Source: Collinsella aerofaciens (lineage in GTDB: Bacteria > Actinomycetota > Coriobacteriia > Coriobacteriales > Coriobacteriaceae). From it: a stretch of DNA of 53,498 nt. Below are positions 32,798 through 43,204 of this stretch, in pieces; position 1 is the stretch's first letter; every line of letters begins with the position of its first letter. The DNA lies in the NCBI RefSeq assembly GCF_019131995.1, contig NZ_JAHONA010000013.1, forward strand, positions 1-53,498. The letters run 5' to 3'. The notes under the pieces are model-generated. The model was not told the origin of the DNA, searched no databases, and was given only the letters and a program-made list of their open reading frames with translations. The position numbers and the translations under genes were made by a program.

Positions 32798-32841
32798 GGA
32801 CGGCCCCGCATCTCCCCGATTGGAGAAATGCGGGGCCGTCC
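32798..32841 (-). terminator. Rho-independent terminator of proS
   Basis: Fourteen-base perfect arms (32798-32811 and 32828-32841) with an inner CTCC-GGAG stem, downstream of proS on the minus strand and followed by TATTAT. It faces the preceding terminator from the convergent unit. Confidence 0.85.
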
Positions 32842-32871
32842 CACATATCGAACTACAAGCGAAATCGTCGA

Positions 32872-34593
<1,722 letters not shown>

Positions 34594-35676
34594 TTATTTC
34601 TCCTCAATAAGCTTGTCGACCTCTGCCATAAGCGCGTCGACAATTTGGTCCTCAGCTACTTTACCAATGATCTGGCCATGCGAAAAGAGCAAGGCCTGAC
34701 CACGTCCGCAAGCAACGCCCAGGTCGGCATCAGAAGCCTCGCCGGGGCCATTGACCGCGCATCCCATAACGGCGATCGAAAGCGGCGCGGAGTAGTTCTT
34801 AAGCCGCTCGGTGACCTCCTCGGCGATGGGAATGAGGTTAACCTGGCAGCGGGCGCACGTGGGGCACGAGACAATCTCGGGACCACGACGACGCAGGCCC
34901 AGCGACTGCAAAATTCCCCAGGCGACCGGCGGCTCCTCAACCGGATCGGCCGTGAGAGAGACGCGCATGGTGTCACCGATACCCTCAGACAGCAGAATAC
35001 CAAGGCCCACCGAGCTCTTAATGGTGCCCTGAAGCTTGGTACCCGCCTCGGTTACGCCCAGGTGAAGCGGAACGTGGGGAATCTCACGCGACAGGGCTCG
35101 ATAGGTATCGAGCGTCGTTTGCACGCTATGGGCCTTGGCCGAAAGCACAATGTTCGTAAAGCCGCGGTCCTCAAAGTGCTTGACGAAGCGCTCGCTCGAC
35201 ATCACGAGCTTTTCGGGCTGCGTGAGGTCTTCGCGCTCGGCGATATCCTGCTCAAGCGAACCAGCGTTGACACCGATGCGAATTGCGCAGCCCGCAGCAC
35301 CCGCGGCATCGATGACAGCATCGACCTTGGCCCAATCGCCGATATTACCGGGATTGATGCGGAGCTTGGCGGCACCGGCCTCCACAGCGCCAATGGCCAG
35401 CTTGTGGTTAAAGTGGATATCGGCAACGATTGGCACCGGAGACTCGGCACAGATGGTGCGGAAACCCTCAAGCGCGGCCTCGGTGGGCACGCTCACACGC
35501 ACGATATCGCAGCCAGCCTGCGCCAACGCGCACACTTGCGCAAGCGTTGCCTGGGCATCAGCGGTATCGGTGCAGGTCATGGATTGGACCACCACCGGCG
35601 CGCCGCCACCGATCTGCACACCGCCCACATGCACGGGGCGCGTCAACTCGCGCGGCAAAGGATGGGATAAAGACAA
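34594..35676 (-). CDS. ispG: (E)-4-hydroxy-3-methylbut-2-enyl-diphosphate synthase
   Basis: About 360 residues; the 4Fe-4S enzyme of the methylerythritol phosphate pathway that makes HMBPP. The N-terminal barrel includes VVVQSMTCTDTAD; the C-terminal cluster ligands are in CPTCARC and MGCAVNGPGE. Start is uncertain: TTG at 35676 has GGGGAG eight bases before and is preferred, while a GTG at 35685 overlaps that site. It is in the same operon as dxr of the same pathway, with rseP between. Confidence 0.94.
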   Translation of the reverse strand: MSLSHPLPRELTRPVHVGGVQIGGGAPVVVQSMTCTDTADAQATLAQVCALAQAGCDIVRVSVPTEAALEGFRTICAESPVPIVADIHFNHKLAIGAVEAGAAKLRINPGNIGDWAKVDAVIDAAGAAGCAIRIGVNAGSLEQDIAEREDLTQPEKLVMSSERFVKHFEDRGFTNIVLSAKAHSVQTTLDTYRALSREIPHVPLHLGVTEAGTKLQGTIKSSVGLGILLSEGIGDTMRVSLTADPVEEPPVAWGILQSLGLRRRGPEIVSCPTCARCQVNLIPIAEEVTERLKNYSAPLSIAVMGCAVNGPGEASDADLGVACGRGQALLFSHGQIIGKVAEDQIVDALMAEVDKLIEEK

Positions 35677-35689
35677 TCCAAACACTCCC

Positions 35690-37051
35690 CTACAGAATAA
35701 ATCGAAGGATGTCGGAACGAAGCATATAGACAAACAGCAGCGCAAAGAGCGCGATGCCCACATAGCTCACAATCGTCTGGACCTTGAGCGGAAGCTCGCG
35801 GTCCGCAATCTTTTGAATGATCTCGATGACCAGCTTGCCGCCATCGAGTGGTGGGATGGGCAGCAGGTTCATAAAGCCAAGCGAGAACGAAATGAGGGCG
35901 GCAAACGAAAGGAACGTGGCAGGGCCGGCAGCAGCAGCCTGTGAGGACATAACGCTAATACCCACGATCGACGAGGACTGGTCGAGAATCTCCATCGTAT
36001 GCTGCGGCTGGAGTAGGCGCATCACGCCCTCCGCTGTCTGCACGACATAGGAGAAAGACAGGCGAGCCGACGTGATGAGGTCTAAACGGACCACCTGCGT
36101 AGAGGCATACACACCTAGGCGCTCATCCTCTTTGAGCGCAACCGTGGTCGAATGCTGCTTGCCGTCACGCTCGTACTCGATGGCGATATCGTCCTTACCG
36201 GCAGCCTTGCCGATGGCATCGTAAACGTCCATCCAGGTAGAGCACGATACTCCGTCAACCGAAAGGATCGCGTCGCCGCCCTCGATACCCGCCTTGGCGG
36301 CAATAGACCCCTCGTCAACCTGACCGATCACGTTGGTATCCATCGGCACGGTGACACCCGTAATGGAATAGATGCTCATAAGGAGCAAAAAACCCGTCAG
36401 GATATTGACGAGAATGCCCGCGAGCAGCATAAAGGCGCGCTTGAGAAAGCCCTGGCCAAGATAAGTGTGCGAGCGCTCTTGCGCCAAGAAATCAGCCTCG
36501 CCGCACGGCAGCTCCCACACATCGCCCTCGGCAGTCGCATGCTCTCGATCGAACCGGCGGCCGTCAAAGGTGGTGTAACCCGCAGCGTCTCGAGGCAGTG
36601 TCTGATACTTAGTGGGATAGTAGCTCGGTGAGGGCTTCTCCCCTTCCTCATACCAAGGTGCGATGGAGCCCCAGCCCAGCAACAGAGCACAAGCCTCGAG
36701 CACATCCTCCTCGGAAAGCTCGAGCTCGACAGCAAGGTCGGCCACGGTCACGCGACCATGACGGTAGATAGCCGCGAGCACGCGATCGGCGCACGAGACA
36801 TCGGTCGGATCCATACCGCAGATGGCAGCGTAGCCACCCAGCAGCAGCGGGGTCACGCCAAACTTGGTTCCAATGCGACGCGACGTGTAATGGATGTCAA
36901 AGCGGCACGGCAGGCCCAAAAAGAACTCGGTCACACGGACGCCGCAGGCACGCGCCGCCAAAAAGTGGCCACCCTCGTGCAAAAACACGAGGACGGAAAG
37001 CATCAGCAGGCCCCAAAAGACCGATGAAAGAACGCTCAGAACAGTATCCAT
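35690..37051 (-). CDS. rseP: RseP-type site-2 zinc protease with a large inserted domain
   Basis: A 453-residue intramembrane protease of the RseP/RasP family. The zinc motif HEGGH is at 25-29 in the first helix, GGY at 72-74, a PDZ domain at about 245-310, and the second active-site motif NLLPIPPLDGG near the C-terminus. Between residues about 81 and 198, where homologues go almost directly to the second helix, there is an extra stretch. Part of it (88-132) resembles a winged helix-turn-helix. ATG at 37051 is preferred to a TTG at 37066, though the ribosome binding site is poorly placed. Substrates are unknown. Confidence 0.92.
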   Translation of the reverse strand: MDTVLSVLSSVFWGLLMLSVLVFLHEGGHFLAARACGVRVTEFFLGLPCRFDIHYTSRRIGTKFGVTPLLLGGYAAICGMDPTDVSCADRVLAAIYRHGRVTVADLAVELELSEEDVLEACALLLGWGSIAPWYEEGEKPSPSYYPTKYQTLPRDAAGYTTFDGRRFDREHATAEGDVWELPCGEADFLAQERSHTYLGQGFLKRAFMLLAGILVNILTGFLLLMSIYSITGVTVPMDTNVIGQVDEGSIAAKAGIEGGDAILSVDGVSCSTWMDVYDAIGKAAGKDDIAIEYERDGKQHSTTVALKEDERLGVYASTQVVRLDLITSARLSFSYVVQTAEGVMRLLQPQHTMEILDQSSSIVGISVMSSQAAAAGPATFLSFAALISFSLGFMNLLPIPPLDGGKLVIEIIQKIADRELPLKVQTIVSYVGIALFALLFVYMLRSDILRFIL

Positions 37052-37076
37052 AAAACGAAAAAGCAATCCTTATGGG

Positions 37077-38264
37077 TTAGGAACGGGTTGCGACGAGTAC
37101 CTGCGCAGCCTTTTCACGCGCCCACGCATCGATATCGTGAAGTTGCTCAAACGAATCGACCGCCTGCACATCGTGGGCATCCATGCAGGATTCCACAATG
37201 CGATCGATATCGGTAAAGCTGCAGCCATCGCGCAGGAAGGCATCGACGGCGACCTCGTTGGCGGCATTGAGCACGCACGGCATGGTGCCACCCGTCTTGC
37301 CGGCACGCTCGGCCAGTGCCAGACAGCGGAAGGTATCCATGTCGGCAGCATCAAACGTGAGCTGCCCCAACTCGCGAAAATCGATACGAGGCGCCGGAGT
37401 ATCCCAACGCTCGGGATACGAGAACGCGAACTGGATGGGAATACGCATGTCGGAAGCACCGAGATGCGCCATCACGGAGCCGTCGGAGAACTCGACCATA
37501 GAGTGAATCTTGGACTGACGCTGCACGACCACGTTAATGAAATCGAGGTCGCAGTTAAACAGATGCATGGCCTCAATGCGCTCCAGGCCCTTGTTCATGA
37601 GGGTGGCGGAGTCGATGGTGATCTTGGCGCCCATGGCCCACGTGGGATGTGCGAGGGCATCGGCACGCGTCACGCGGTCGAGCTCGTCGCGCGTGCGGCC
37701 AAAAAACGGACCGCCCGAGCAGGTGAGCCAAATACAATGAGCCTCGCGTGGGTTCTCCCCCAGATAGCACTGGAAGATGGCGGAGTGCTCAGAGTCGACT
37801 GGAATAAGCTGGCCCGGTTGCGCCAACGGCATAAGCAAGTCGCCACCGACGACGAGGGACTCCTTGTTGGCAAGGGCAAGGCGCTTATTTGAGGTCAAGG
37901 CCGCATGGCTCGCCTCGAGACCGGCGGCACCCACAATAGCGACGAGTACGCAGTCGACATCGTCGCGACGCGCGAGCTCGCAAACCGCCTGCGCGCCTAC
38001 GCCGAGCTTCGTTCCCTCGGGCAACTCCTGCAGCACGGCGTCATCGCCATGAGCGACATCGGCCACGGCAACCGCCGGAACCGAGAACTCGCGGGCAGCG
38101 GCAACGAGCTCGGAAGTACTGGAGTTAACGGACAGCGCCGTCACCTGCAAGCGATCGGCATGCTGACGGCACACATCGAGCGCCTGGGTGCCGATAGAGC
38201 CCGTACAGCCCAGGATGGCAACACGGAGACGTCCATCGGAGCCATACGTCGTCTGGAAGGACAT
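37077..38264 (-). CDS. dxr: 1-deoxy-D-xylulose 5-phosphate reductoisomerase
   Basis: A 395-residue enzyme that commits DXP to the methylerythritol phosphate pathway, using NADPH. The cofactor loop is GCTGSIGTQALDV, the metal and substrate motifs are in NKESLVVGG, VDSEHSA and SCSGGPFF-like TCSGGPFFG, and the C-terminal helical domain is complete. The ATG overlaps the cdsA stop (TAATG). Fosmidomycin-sensitive enzymes of this family have the same layout. ispG of the same pathway is two genes downstream. Confidence 0.97.
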   Translation of the reverse strand: MSFQTTYGSDGRLRVAILGCTGSIGTQALDVCRQHADRLQVTALSVNSSTSELVAAAREFSVPAVAVADVAHGDDAVLQELPEGTKLGVGAQAVCELARRDDVDCVLVAIVGAAGLEASHAALTSNKRLALANKESLVVGGDLLMPLAQPGQLIPVDSEHSAIFQCYLGENPREAHCIWLTCSGGPFFGRTRDELDRVTRADALAHPTWAMGAKITIDSATLMNKGLERIEAMHLFNCDLDFINVVVQRQSKIHSMVEFSDGSVMAHLGASDMRIPIQFAFSYPERWDTPAPRIDFRELGQLTFDAADMDTFRCLALAERAGKTGGTMPCVLNAANEVAVDAFLRDGCSFTDIDRIVESCMDAHDVQAVDSFEQLHDIDAWAREKAAQVLVATRS

Positions 38265-39163
38265 TACAGCACGCCTCCGATCATCAGCATCAGCTGCGCG
38301 GTGATGCAGCCGAAGATAAGCGAATCGCTACGATCGAGCATGCCGCCGTGGCCCGGGATAAGGTTGCCGGAATCCTTGACGCCCACGCCGCGCTTGATGC
38401 GCGACTCGATAAGGTCGCCGATAACGCCCAGAATGGACACGACCACGCCGCACAGCAGCGCATAGGGCAGGCTGAGCTTGTAGAAATGCGTCGCCCACAG
38501 GATGATCCAAATCAAAACCGAGCCCAGGATGCCGCCGGCAAACCCCTCCCAGCTCTTTTTGGGAGAGATCTTGGGAACCATCTTGTGCTTGCCGATACGG
38601 CTACCTACGATGTAGGCAAACGAGTCGGAGACCCAAAGGGACGCGCAAACGCCCACCGAAAGCAGGGCGCCGGCAAAACCGGGCACGGCATCGCGCAGCA
38701 GCACGATAGCCGACAGCATAAAGCCAGTGTAGATGGGGCCCATGAGCGTCACGGCCACATCAGAGATGCGGGTACGCGGCGACCAGACATACCAAATGCC
38801 CACAGCGAGCATCAGGGCAAAAAGCAGGGCATTCAGCAACATCGAATCGCCCAACGCCGACAGCGGAAAGAGTACGGCAGCAGCGATACCCATGCGCTCG
38901 TTAGCCATCTTGCCATCGAGCCTTGTCATACGGAAAAACTCATAGCAGCACAGACCGCTCATGACAGAAACAAAGATGGCCGTGGGCACGATACCCAAAA
39001 CCAGGCACAGGATAAAGACAACGGCGTAGACGATACCGGCGGCGGCACGGGTGATAAAGCCCGCAAGCCACGAACCGGTGCCATTCTTCGCTGCAGGCGC
39101 TCCAGCAGCGACAGCCTTGCGCTCAGATGTCTTGGGAGCAGTTGCCTTGGGACGATCGGACAC
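38264..39163 (-). CDS. cdsA: Phosphatidate cytidylyltransferase
   Basis: A 299-residue membrane enzyme that makes CDP-diacylglycerol, the precursor of phospholipids. The CDS signature is seen as SDSFAYIVGSRIGKHK with SPKKSWEG and GHGGMLDRSDSL. About eight hydrophobic helices are visible after a 30-residue Lys/Ala-rich N-terminus. Start is GTG at 39163 with GAGGAGG, inside the uppS end, as ribosome binding site. uppS-cdsA-dxr-rseP is a highly conserved order. Confidence 0.96.
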   Translation of the reverse strand: MSDRPKATAPKTSERKAVAAGAPAAKNGTGSWLAGFITRAAAGIVYAVVFILCLVLGIVPTAIFVSVMSGLCCYEFFRMTRLDGKMANERMGIAAAVLFPLSALGDSMLLNALLFALMLAVGIWYVWSPRTRISDVAVTLMGPIYTGFMLSAIVLLRDAVPGFAGALLSVGVCASLWVSDSFAYIVGSRIGKHKMVPKISPKKSWEGFAGGILGSVLIWIILWATHFYKLSLPYALLCGVVVSILGVIGDLIESRIKRGVGVKDSGNLIPGHGGMLDRSDSLIFGCITAQLMLMIGGVL

Positions 39164-39165
39164 GA

Positions 39166-39960
39166 TTAAGCCTCCTCGGTCTTGCTCAGACCACCAAACC
39201 TACGGTCACGGCCCTGATAGGCCAAAATGGCGTCGACAAGGCCCCAACGATCAAAGTCGGGCCAATAGGTATCGGTGACGTAGAATTCGGAATAAGCCAC
39301 CTGCCACAGCAGATAGTTCGAAAGGCGCAGCTCACCAGAGGTGCGAATCACAAGCTCAGGATCGGGAAGGCCGGCGGTATAGAGGTGGGAAGCCACCATG
39401 TCGTCATCAATTGCGGCAGGATCGATCTTACCGGCGGCAGCGTCGAGTGCGATCTGACGGACAGCGCGGGTAATCTCGGCACGCGCGCCGTAGTTGACGG
39501 CAAGCGCCAGCGTCATGCCAGTGTGATCGGCGCACTCGGCAAGACCGCGTTCAAAAACGTCGCGGGTCTTCTTGGGCAGCGCGGAAATGTCACCCAAAAA
39601 GACAACGCGCACGTTTTCGCGCTTCAGAAGCGGCAGCTCGTCGATGAACGTCTTGGCAAACAGGTGCATCAAGACGTTGACCTCATGCTGCGGGCGGTTC
39701 CAGTTTTCGGTAGAAAACGCATAGGCCGAAAGCACGTCGACGCCCAGACGCACGCAAGCGGTAATAATCTCGCGAAGGGAGACGATACCCGCCTTGTGGC
39801 CCTCGGTGCGTGCAAGACCGCGCGATGTGGCCCAACGACCGTTGCCGTCCATAATGCACGAGATATGGTGCGGAATGTTATTGAGGTCAAGGTCGGAAAA
39901 ACCGACGCCCGCAGGGGCGTCGGCAAAGTACTCGACCAGTTTATGCTCGTCGTATTGCAC
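39166..39960 (-). CDS. uppS: Undecaprenyl diphosphate synthase
   Basis: A 264-residue cis-prenyltransferase that builds the C55 lipid carrier for peptidoglycan. The diphosphate-binding loop is HISCIMDGNGRWA; LSAYAFSTENWNRP and RTSGELRLSNYLLWQ-type motifs follow, and the C-terminal FGG segment is present. Start is GTG at 39960, one base past frr, with GGAG at seven bases. Possible partner of the undecaprenol-type kinase at 4822. Confidence 0.97.
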   Translation of the reverse strand: MQYDEHKLVEYFADAPAGVGFSDLDLNNIPHHISCIMDGNGRWATSRGLARTEGHKAGIVSLREIITACVRLGVDVLSAYAFSTENWNRPQHEVNVLMHLFAKTFIDELPLLKRENVRVVFLGDISALPKKTRDVFERGLAECADHTGMTLALAVNYGARAEITRAVRQIALDAAAGKIDPAAIDDDMVASHLYTAGLPDPELVIRTSGELRLSNYLLWQVAYSEFYVTDTYWPDFDRWGLVDAILAYQGRDRRFGGLSKTEEA

Positions 39961-39961
39961 C

Positions 39962-40498
39962 TTAGATCTCCATGACCTCGGCTTCTTTTTCCTTCAGAAG
40001 CTCCTCGACCTTGGCGACATACTCATCGGTGTGCTTCTGGACCTTGGCCTGCTCGCGACGGACATCATCCTCGGTGAGCTCCTCATCGCGCTCGAGCTTG
40101 TTGTTGAAGTCGCGACGGATGTTACGGATAGACACCTTGGCCTGCTCGGCGTACTCGCGGCACTCCTTGACGAGCTCGCGACGGCGCTCCTCGGTGGGAG
40201 CCGGGAACGGCAGACGAACGACGGTGCCATCGGAGTTGGGGGTAATACCCAGATCGGAAGCGCCGATGGCCTTGACGATAGCGTTGATGAGTGCCTTGTC
40301 CCACGGCTCGATGAGCAGCATGTGGGCCTCGGGGGTCTTGACGGCGGCAACCTGCGTGACCGGCGTGGGAACACCGTAATAATCGACGGTGATGTCGGAC
40401 AGAATGTTGGCATTGGCGCGGCCGGTACGAACCTTGGAGAAGTTATGCTTGAGGGACTCGAGCGACTTGTCCATATGGGCGGTGATGTTCTCTGCCAT
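39962..40498 (-). CDS. frr: Ribosome recycling factor
   Basis: A 178-residue tRNA-shaped factor that splits post-termination ribosomes with EF-G. The core LKHNFSKVRTGRANANIL and NIRRDFNNKL blocks are intact, and the long helical arm is rich in Glu and Lys. Slightly shorter than the 185-residue E. coli protein. The ATG at 40498 lies two bases past pyrH, the usual partner. Confidence 0.97.
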   Translation of the reverse strand: MAENITAHMDKSLESLKHNFSKVRTGRANANILSDITVDYYGVPTPVTQVAAVKTPEAHMLLIEPWDKALINAIVKAIGASDLGITPNSDGTVVRLPFPAPTEERRRELVKECREYAEQAKVSIRNIRRDFNNKLERDEELTEDDVRREQAKVQKHTDEYVAKVEELLKEKEAEVMEI

Positions 40499-40500
40499 GC

Positions 40501-41223
40501 TTAATCCTCCTGATAGACGAGCGTGCCGACGGGCTCACCCGAAAGCGCGCGCTTGACGGTGTCCTCGCCATCGATGTTGAGGACCAAAATCGGCATACGG
40601 TTGTCCTGGCACAGTGCCGTAGCCGTGGAATCCATAACCTGCAGACCGCGGACGAGAACCTCGTGATAGGTAATCTTGTCAAAACGGACGGCGTCGGCGC
40701 ACTTGACGGGATCCTTGTCGTAGATGCCGTCAACCTTGGTGGCTTTAATCAGAATCTCGGCGCCGATCTCGCACGCACGAAGAGCCGCGGCGGTGTCGGT
40801 CGTAAAGTACGGATTGCCCGAACCGGCGGCAAAAATAACGACGTTGCCCTTGGAAAGGTGGTTGATGGCGCGACGGCGAATATAGGGCTCGCAGATCTCG
40901 TTCATCTGGATAGCGCTCATCACGCGGCAGGGAACATCGTTATGCTCGAAGGCATCCTGCAGGGCGAGCGCGTTCATAACGGTTGCCAGCATGCCCATGT
41001 AGTCGGCCTGAGCACGCTCCATGCCACCGGCAGCGCCGCCCATGCCACGGAAAATATTGCCGCCGCCGACAACGACGCCGACCTCATGGCCAACGGCGAG
41101 CAGCTCCTTGACCTGCTTAGCAAGATGGTCGGTAACCTTGGGGTCGATGCCATATTGGCCGTCGCCCATCAGCGCTTCGCCGGAAAGCTTAAGAAGCACG
41201 CGTTTATATCGGATGTCGGACAA
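40501..41223 (-). CDS. pyrH: UMP kinase
   Basis: A 240-residue bacterial UMP kinase of the amino-acid kinase fold, a hexamer that makes UDP and is usually GTP-activated and UTP-inhibited. Visible motifs are [35 protein letters not shown] and [11 protein letters not shown]. Start is TTG at 41223 with AAAGGAGG upstream, strong enough to decide it. It opens the operon after the tsf terminator, with an extended -10 promoter 31 bases upstream. Confidence 0.97.
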   Translation of the reverse strand: MSDIRYKRVLLKLSGEALMGDGQYGIDPKVTDHLAKQVKELLAVGHEVGVVVGGGNIFRGMGGAAGGMERAQADYMGMLATVMNALALQDAFEHNDVPCRVMSAIQMNEICEPYIRRRAINHLSKGNVVIFAAGSGNPYFTTDTAAALRACEIGAEILIKATKVDGIYDKDPVKCADAVRFDKITYHEVLVRGLQVMDSTATALCQDNRMPILVLNIDGEDTVKRALSGEPVGTLVYQED

Positions 41224-41253
41224 AGCGATCCTCCTTTAGATTGAACTCTCAAC

Positions 41254-41262
41254 ATTCTATCA
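41254..41262 (-). promoter_or_regulatory. Extended -10 promoter of the pyrH operon
   Basis: The minus strand reads TGATAGAAT; it lies between the tsf terminator and pyrH. A small stem GGCTCT-TCTT-AGAGCC sits just upstream. Confidence 0.5.
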
Positions 41263-41283
41263 AAGGCTCTAAGAAGAGCCATG

Positions 41284-41318
41284 AAAAAGCAGGCTGTGAG
41301 TAAAACCCACAGCCTGCT
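41284..41318 (-). terminator. Rho-independent terminator of rpsB-tsf
   Basis: AGCAGGCTGTG and its complement pair over 11 bases (41288-41298, 41308-41318); TTTTTC follows on the minus strand. Confidence 0.9.
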
Positions 41319-41341
41319 CATTACCAGCTACAAGAGCTTAT

Positions 41342-42211
41342 TTACTCGCCACGGACCAGACGGTCAAAGGCAACGACGGTAATGGTGTCGCCGAGCTCCT
41401 TGGAGACCTTCTCAGCGTACTTCTTGATGGTGAGGGAGCTGTCCTTGATGAACTCCTGCTCGGTGAGCACGGACTGCTTGTAGAACTTCTCCAGACGGCC
41501 GACAGCCATCTTCTCCTGGATAGCCTCGGGCTTACCGGACTCGGCAGCCTGAGCCATGTAGATCTGCTTCTCGTGCTCGACGGTCTCGGCCGGAACCTGA
41601 TCGCGGGTAGCGCAGATCGGGGCGACGGCGGCAACCTGAAGGGCAACGTCGTGAGCGAAGGTCTTGAAGGATTCAGCCTGAGCGGTCTCAGCCTTCTCGA
41701 AGGCGAACTCGACGAGGACGCCGATCTTACCACCCATGTGGATGTAAGAAGCGAGCGCGCCGTTCTCAGCCTTGCGGGCAGCGAAGCGGGAGATCTTCAT
41801 GTTCTCGCCCATGATGTGAATCATCTCGGTGAGCTCGGAGGAAACGGTCTCCTCGCCCATCGGCTTCTCGAGCAGAGCGTCGACGTCAGCAGGCTCGGTG
41901 GTAGCGACAACCTCAGCGACCTTGGAAGCAAAGCCGGTGAACTTGGCGTTAGAGCCAACGAAGTCGGTCTCGCAGGAGAGCTCGAGCAGAGCGCCGGTCT
42001 TGCCATCCTCGGAGACGAACGCGGCGACAGCGCCCTCGTTGGTCTCACGGCCAGCCTTCTTGGCAGCCTTGGCAAGGCCGTTCTTACGCAGAACGTCGAC
42101 AGCGGCGTCCATGTCGCCGTCAGCCTCGACGAGAGCCTTCTTGCACTCCATCATCGGGGAGTCGGTCATCTCGCGGAGCTGCTTGACCATAGCGGCGGTA
42201 ATCTGGGCCAT
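41342..42211 (-). CDS. tsf: Elongation factor Ts
   Basis: A 289-residue nucleotide-exchange factor for EF-Tu. The N-terminal UBA-like domain has VKQLREMTDSPMMECKKAL, followed by the TDFVGSN motif that inserts into EF-Tu. The length matches E. coli. The ATG at 42211 follows AAAGGA; the upstream in-frame ATG is ignored. It is 45 bases past rpsB, the normal pair, and ends at a strong terminator. Confidence 0.97.
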   Translation of the reverse strand: MAQITAAMVKQLREMTDSPMMECKKALVEADGDMDAAVDVLRKNGLAKAAKKAGRETNEGAVAAFVSEDGKTGALLELSCETDFVGSNAKFTGFASKVAEVVATTEPADVDALLEKPMGEETVSSELTEMIHIMGENMKISRFAARKAENGALASYIHMGGKIGVLVEFAFEKAETAQAESFKTFAHDVALQVAAVAPICATRDQVPAETVEHEKQIYMAQAAESGKPEAIQEKMAVGRLEKFYKQSVLTEQEFIKDSSLTIKKYAEKVSKELGDTITVVAFDRLVRGE

Positions 42212-42256
42212 TGTGGTTCCTTTCAAAGAGATGAAAAAGAATTAACTAAGACTGAT

Positions 42257-42985
42257 TTACTCGGCCTTGGGCTCAGCGGCCATCTCGGCCTCGGAGACCT
42301 GCTCCTTACCAGAGCCAGCGAGGCAGGCGTCAGCCATGAGCTCGCACATAAGGGTGACAGCGGAGATAGCGTCATCGTTGCAGGGGATGCCGTACTCGAC
42401 CTCGTCGGGATCGGAGTTGGTGTCGATCAGGGCGACGACGGGGATGTTCAGGCGCTGAGCCTCCTTGATGGCGTTCTCCTCGCGCTTGGTGTCGATGACG
42501 AAGAGAGCCTGGGGCAGACCCTTCATGTCGCGGGCGCCACCGAGGTTGGTCTGGAGCTTGGTGAGCTCCTTGCCGAGAACAGCCTGCTCCTTCTTGGGGA
42601 GCACTGCCATGCGGCCGTCCTCGACCATGGCCTCGAGCTCCTCCATGCGGTTGATGCGGGAGCGGATGGTGACGAAGTTGGTCAGCATACCGCCGAGCCA
42701 ACGCTGGTTGATGTAAGGCATGTTGGCGCGCTCAGCAGCGTTCTTGACGGCCTCCTGAGCCTGCTTCTTGGTGCCGACGAACAGCACGTTGCCGCCCTTA
42801 GCGACGTTCTTGACGAAGGTGTAGGCCTGGTCGGCGTCGAGGATGGTCTGCTTGAGGTCGAGGATGTAGATGCCGTTGCGCTCACCGAAGATGAACGGCT
42901 TCATCTTGGGGTTCCAGCGACGGGTCTGGTGACCGAAGTGGCAGCCGGCCTCGAGCAGGGTGCGGATATTAATCTTGGTAGCCAT
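42257..42985 (-). CDS. rpsB: Small ribosomal subunit protein S2
   Basis: A 242-residue S2 that binds the 30S head-body junction and is needed for mRNA start selection. The blocks [17 protein letters not shown] and [12 protein letters not shown] are intact, and the acidic C-terminal tail is lineage-specific. The ATG at 42985 has CAGGAGG upstream. The leader has an extended -10 at 43127-43135 and a stem at its 5' end. Confidence 0.97.
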   Translation of the reverse strand: MATKINIRTLLEAGCHFGHQTRRWNPKMKPFIFGERNGIYILDLKQTILDADQAYTFVKNVAKGGNVLFVGTKKQAQEAVKNAAERANMPYINQRWLGGMLTNFVTIRSRINRMEELEAMVEDGRMAVLPKKEQAVLGKELTKLQTNLGGARDMKGLPQALFVIDTKREENAIKEAQRLNIPVVALIDTNSDPDEVEYGIPCNDDAISAVTLMCELMADACLAGSGKEQVSEAEMAAEPKAE

Positions 42986-43095
42986 GTTAAACCTCCTGTG
43001 GTTTGCCTCCGCGCGGGGTCATCCTCCAAAACCAACCCGGACATGTGCTACCAAAGCCCGGGCACCACGGTATGAAGTAGCCGCGCGTGCGTGAT

Positions 43096-43119
43096 AAAAA
43101 CATGTTGCCGTGAAGCAAC
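43096..43119 (-). promoter_or_regulatory. Hairpin with U-run at the 5' end of the rpsB leader
   Basis: GTTGC-TTCACG-GCAAC followed by ATGTTTTT. If rpsB starts near 43120 the stem is the first thing transcribed; alternatively it is the terminator of the xerC unit 86 bases downstream of that gene. Confidence 0.4.
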
Positions 43120-43126
43120 CCGATGA

Positions 43127-43135
43127 ATGATAGCA
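43127..43135 (-). promoter_or_regulatory. Extended -10 promoter of rpsB
   Basis: The minus strand reads TGCTATCAT, identical to the adhE element. It lies 140 bases before rpsB. Confidence 0.45.
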
Positions 43136-43204
43136 GGAATGCTTCTTCCTGCCAACCCGCAATCAAAACCACACACCTGAGTGCGGCGCGGGACGTCCCA
43201 GCCA

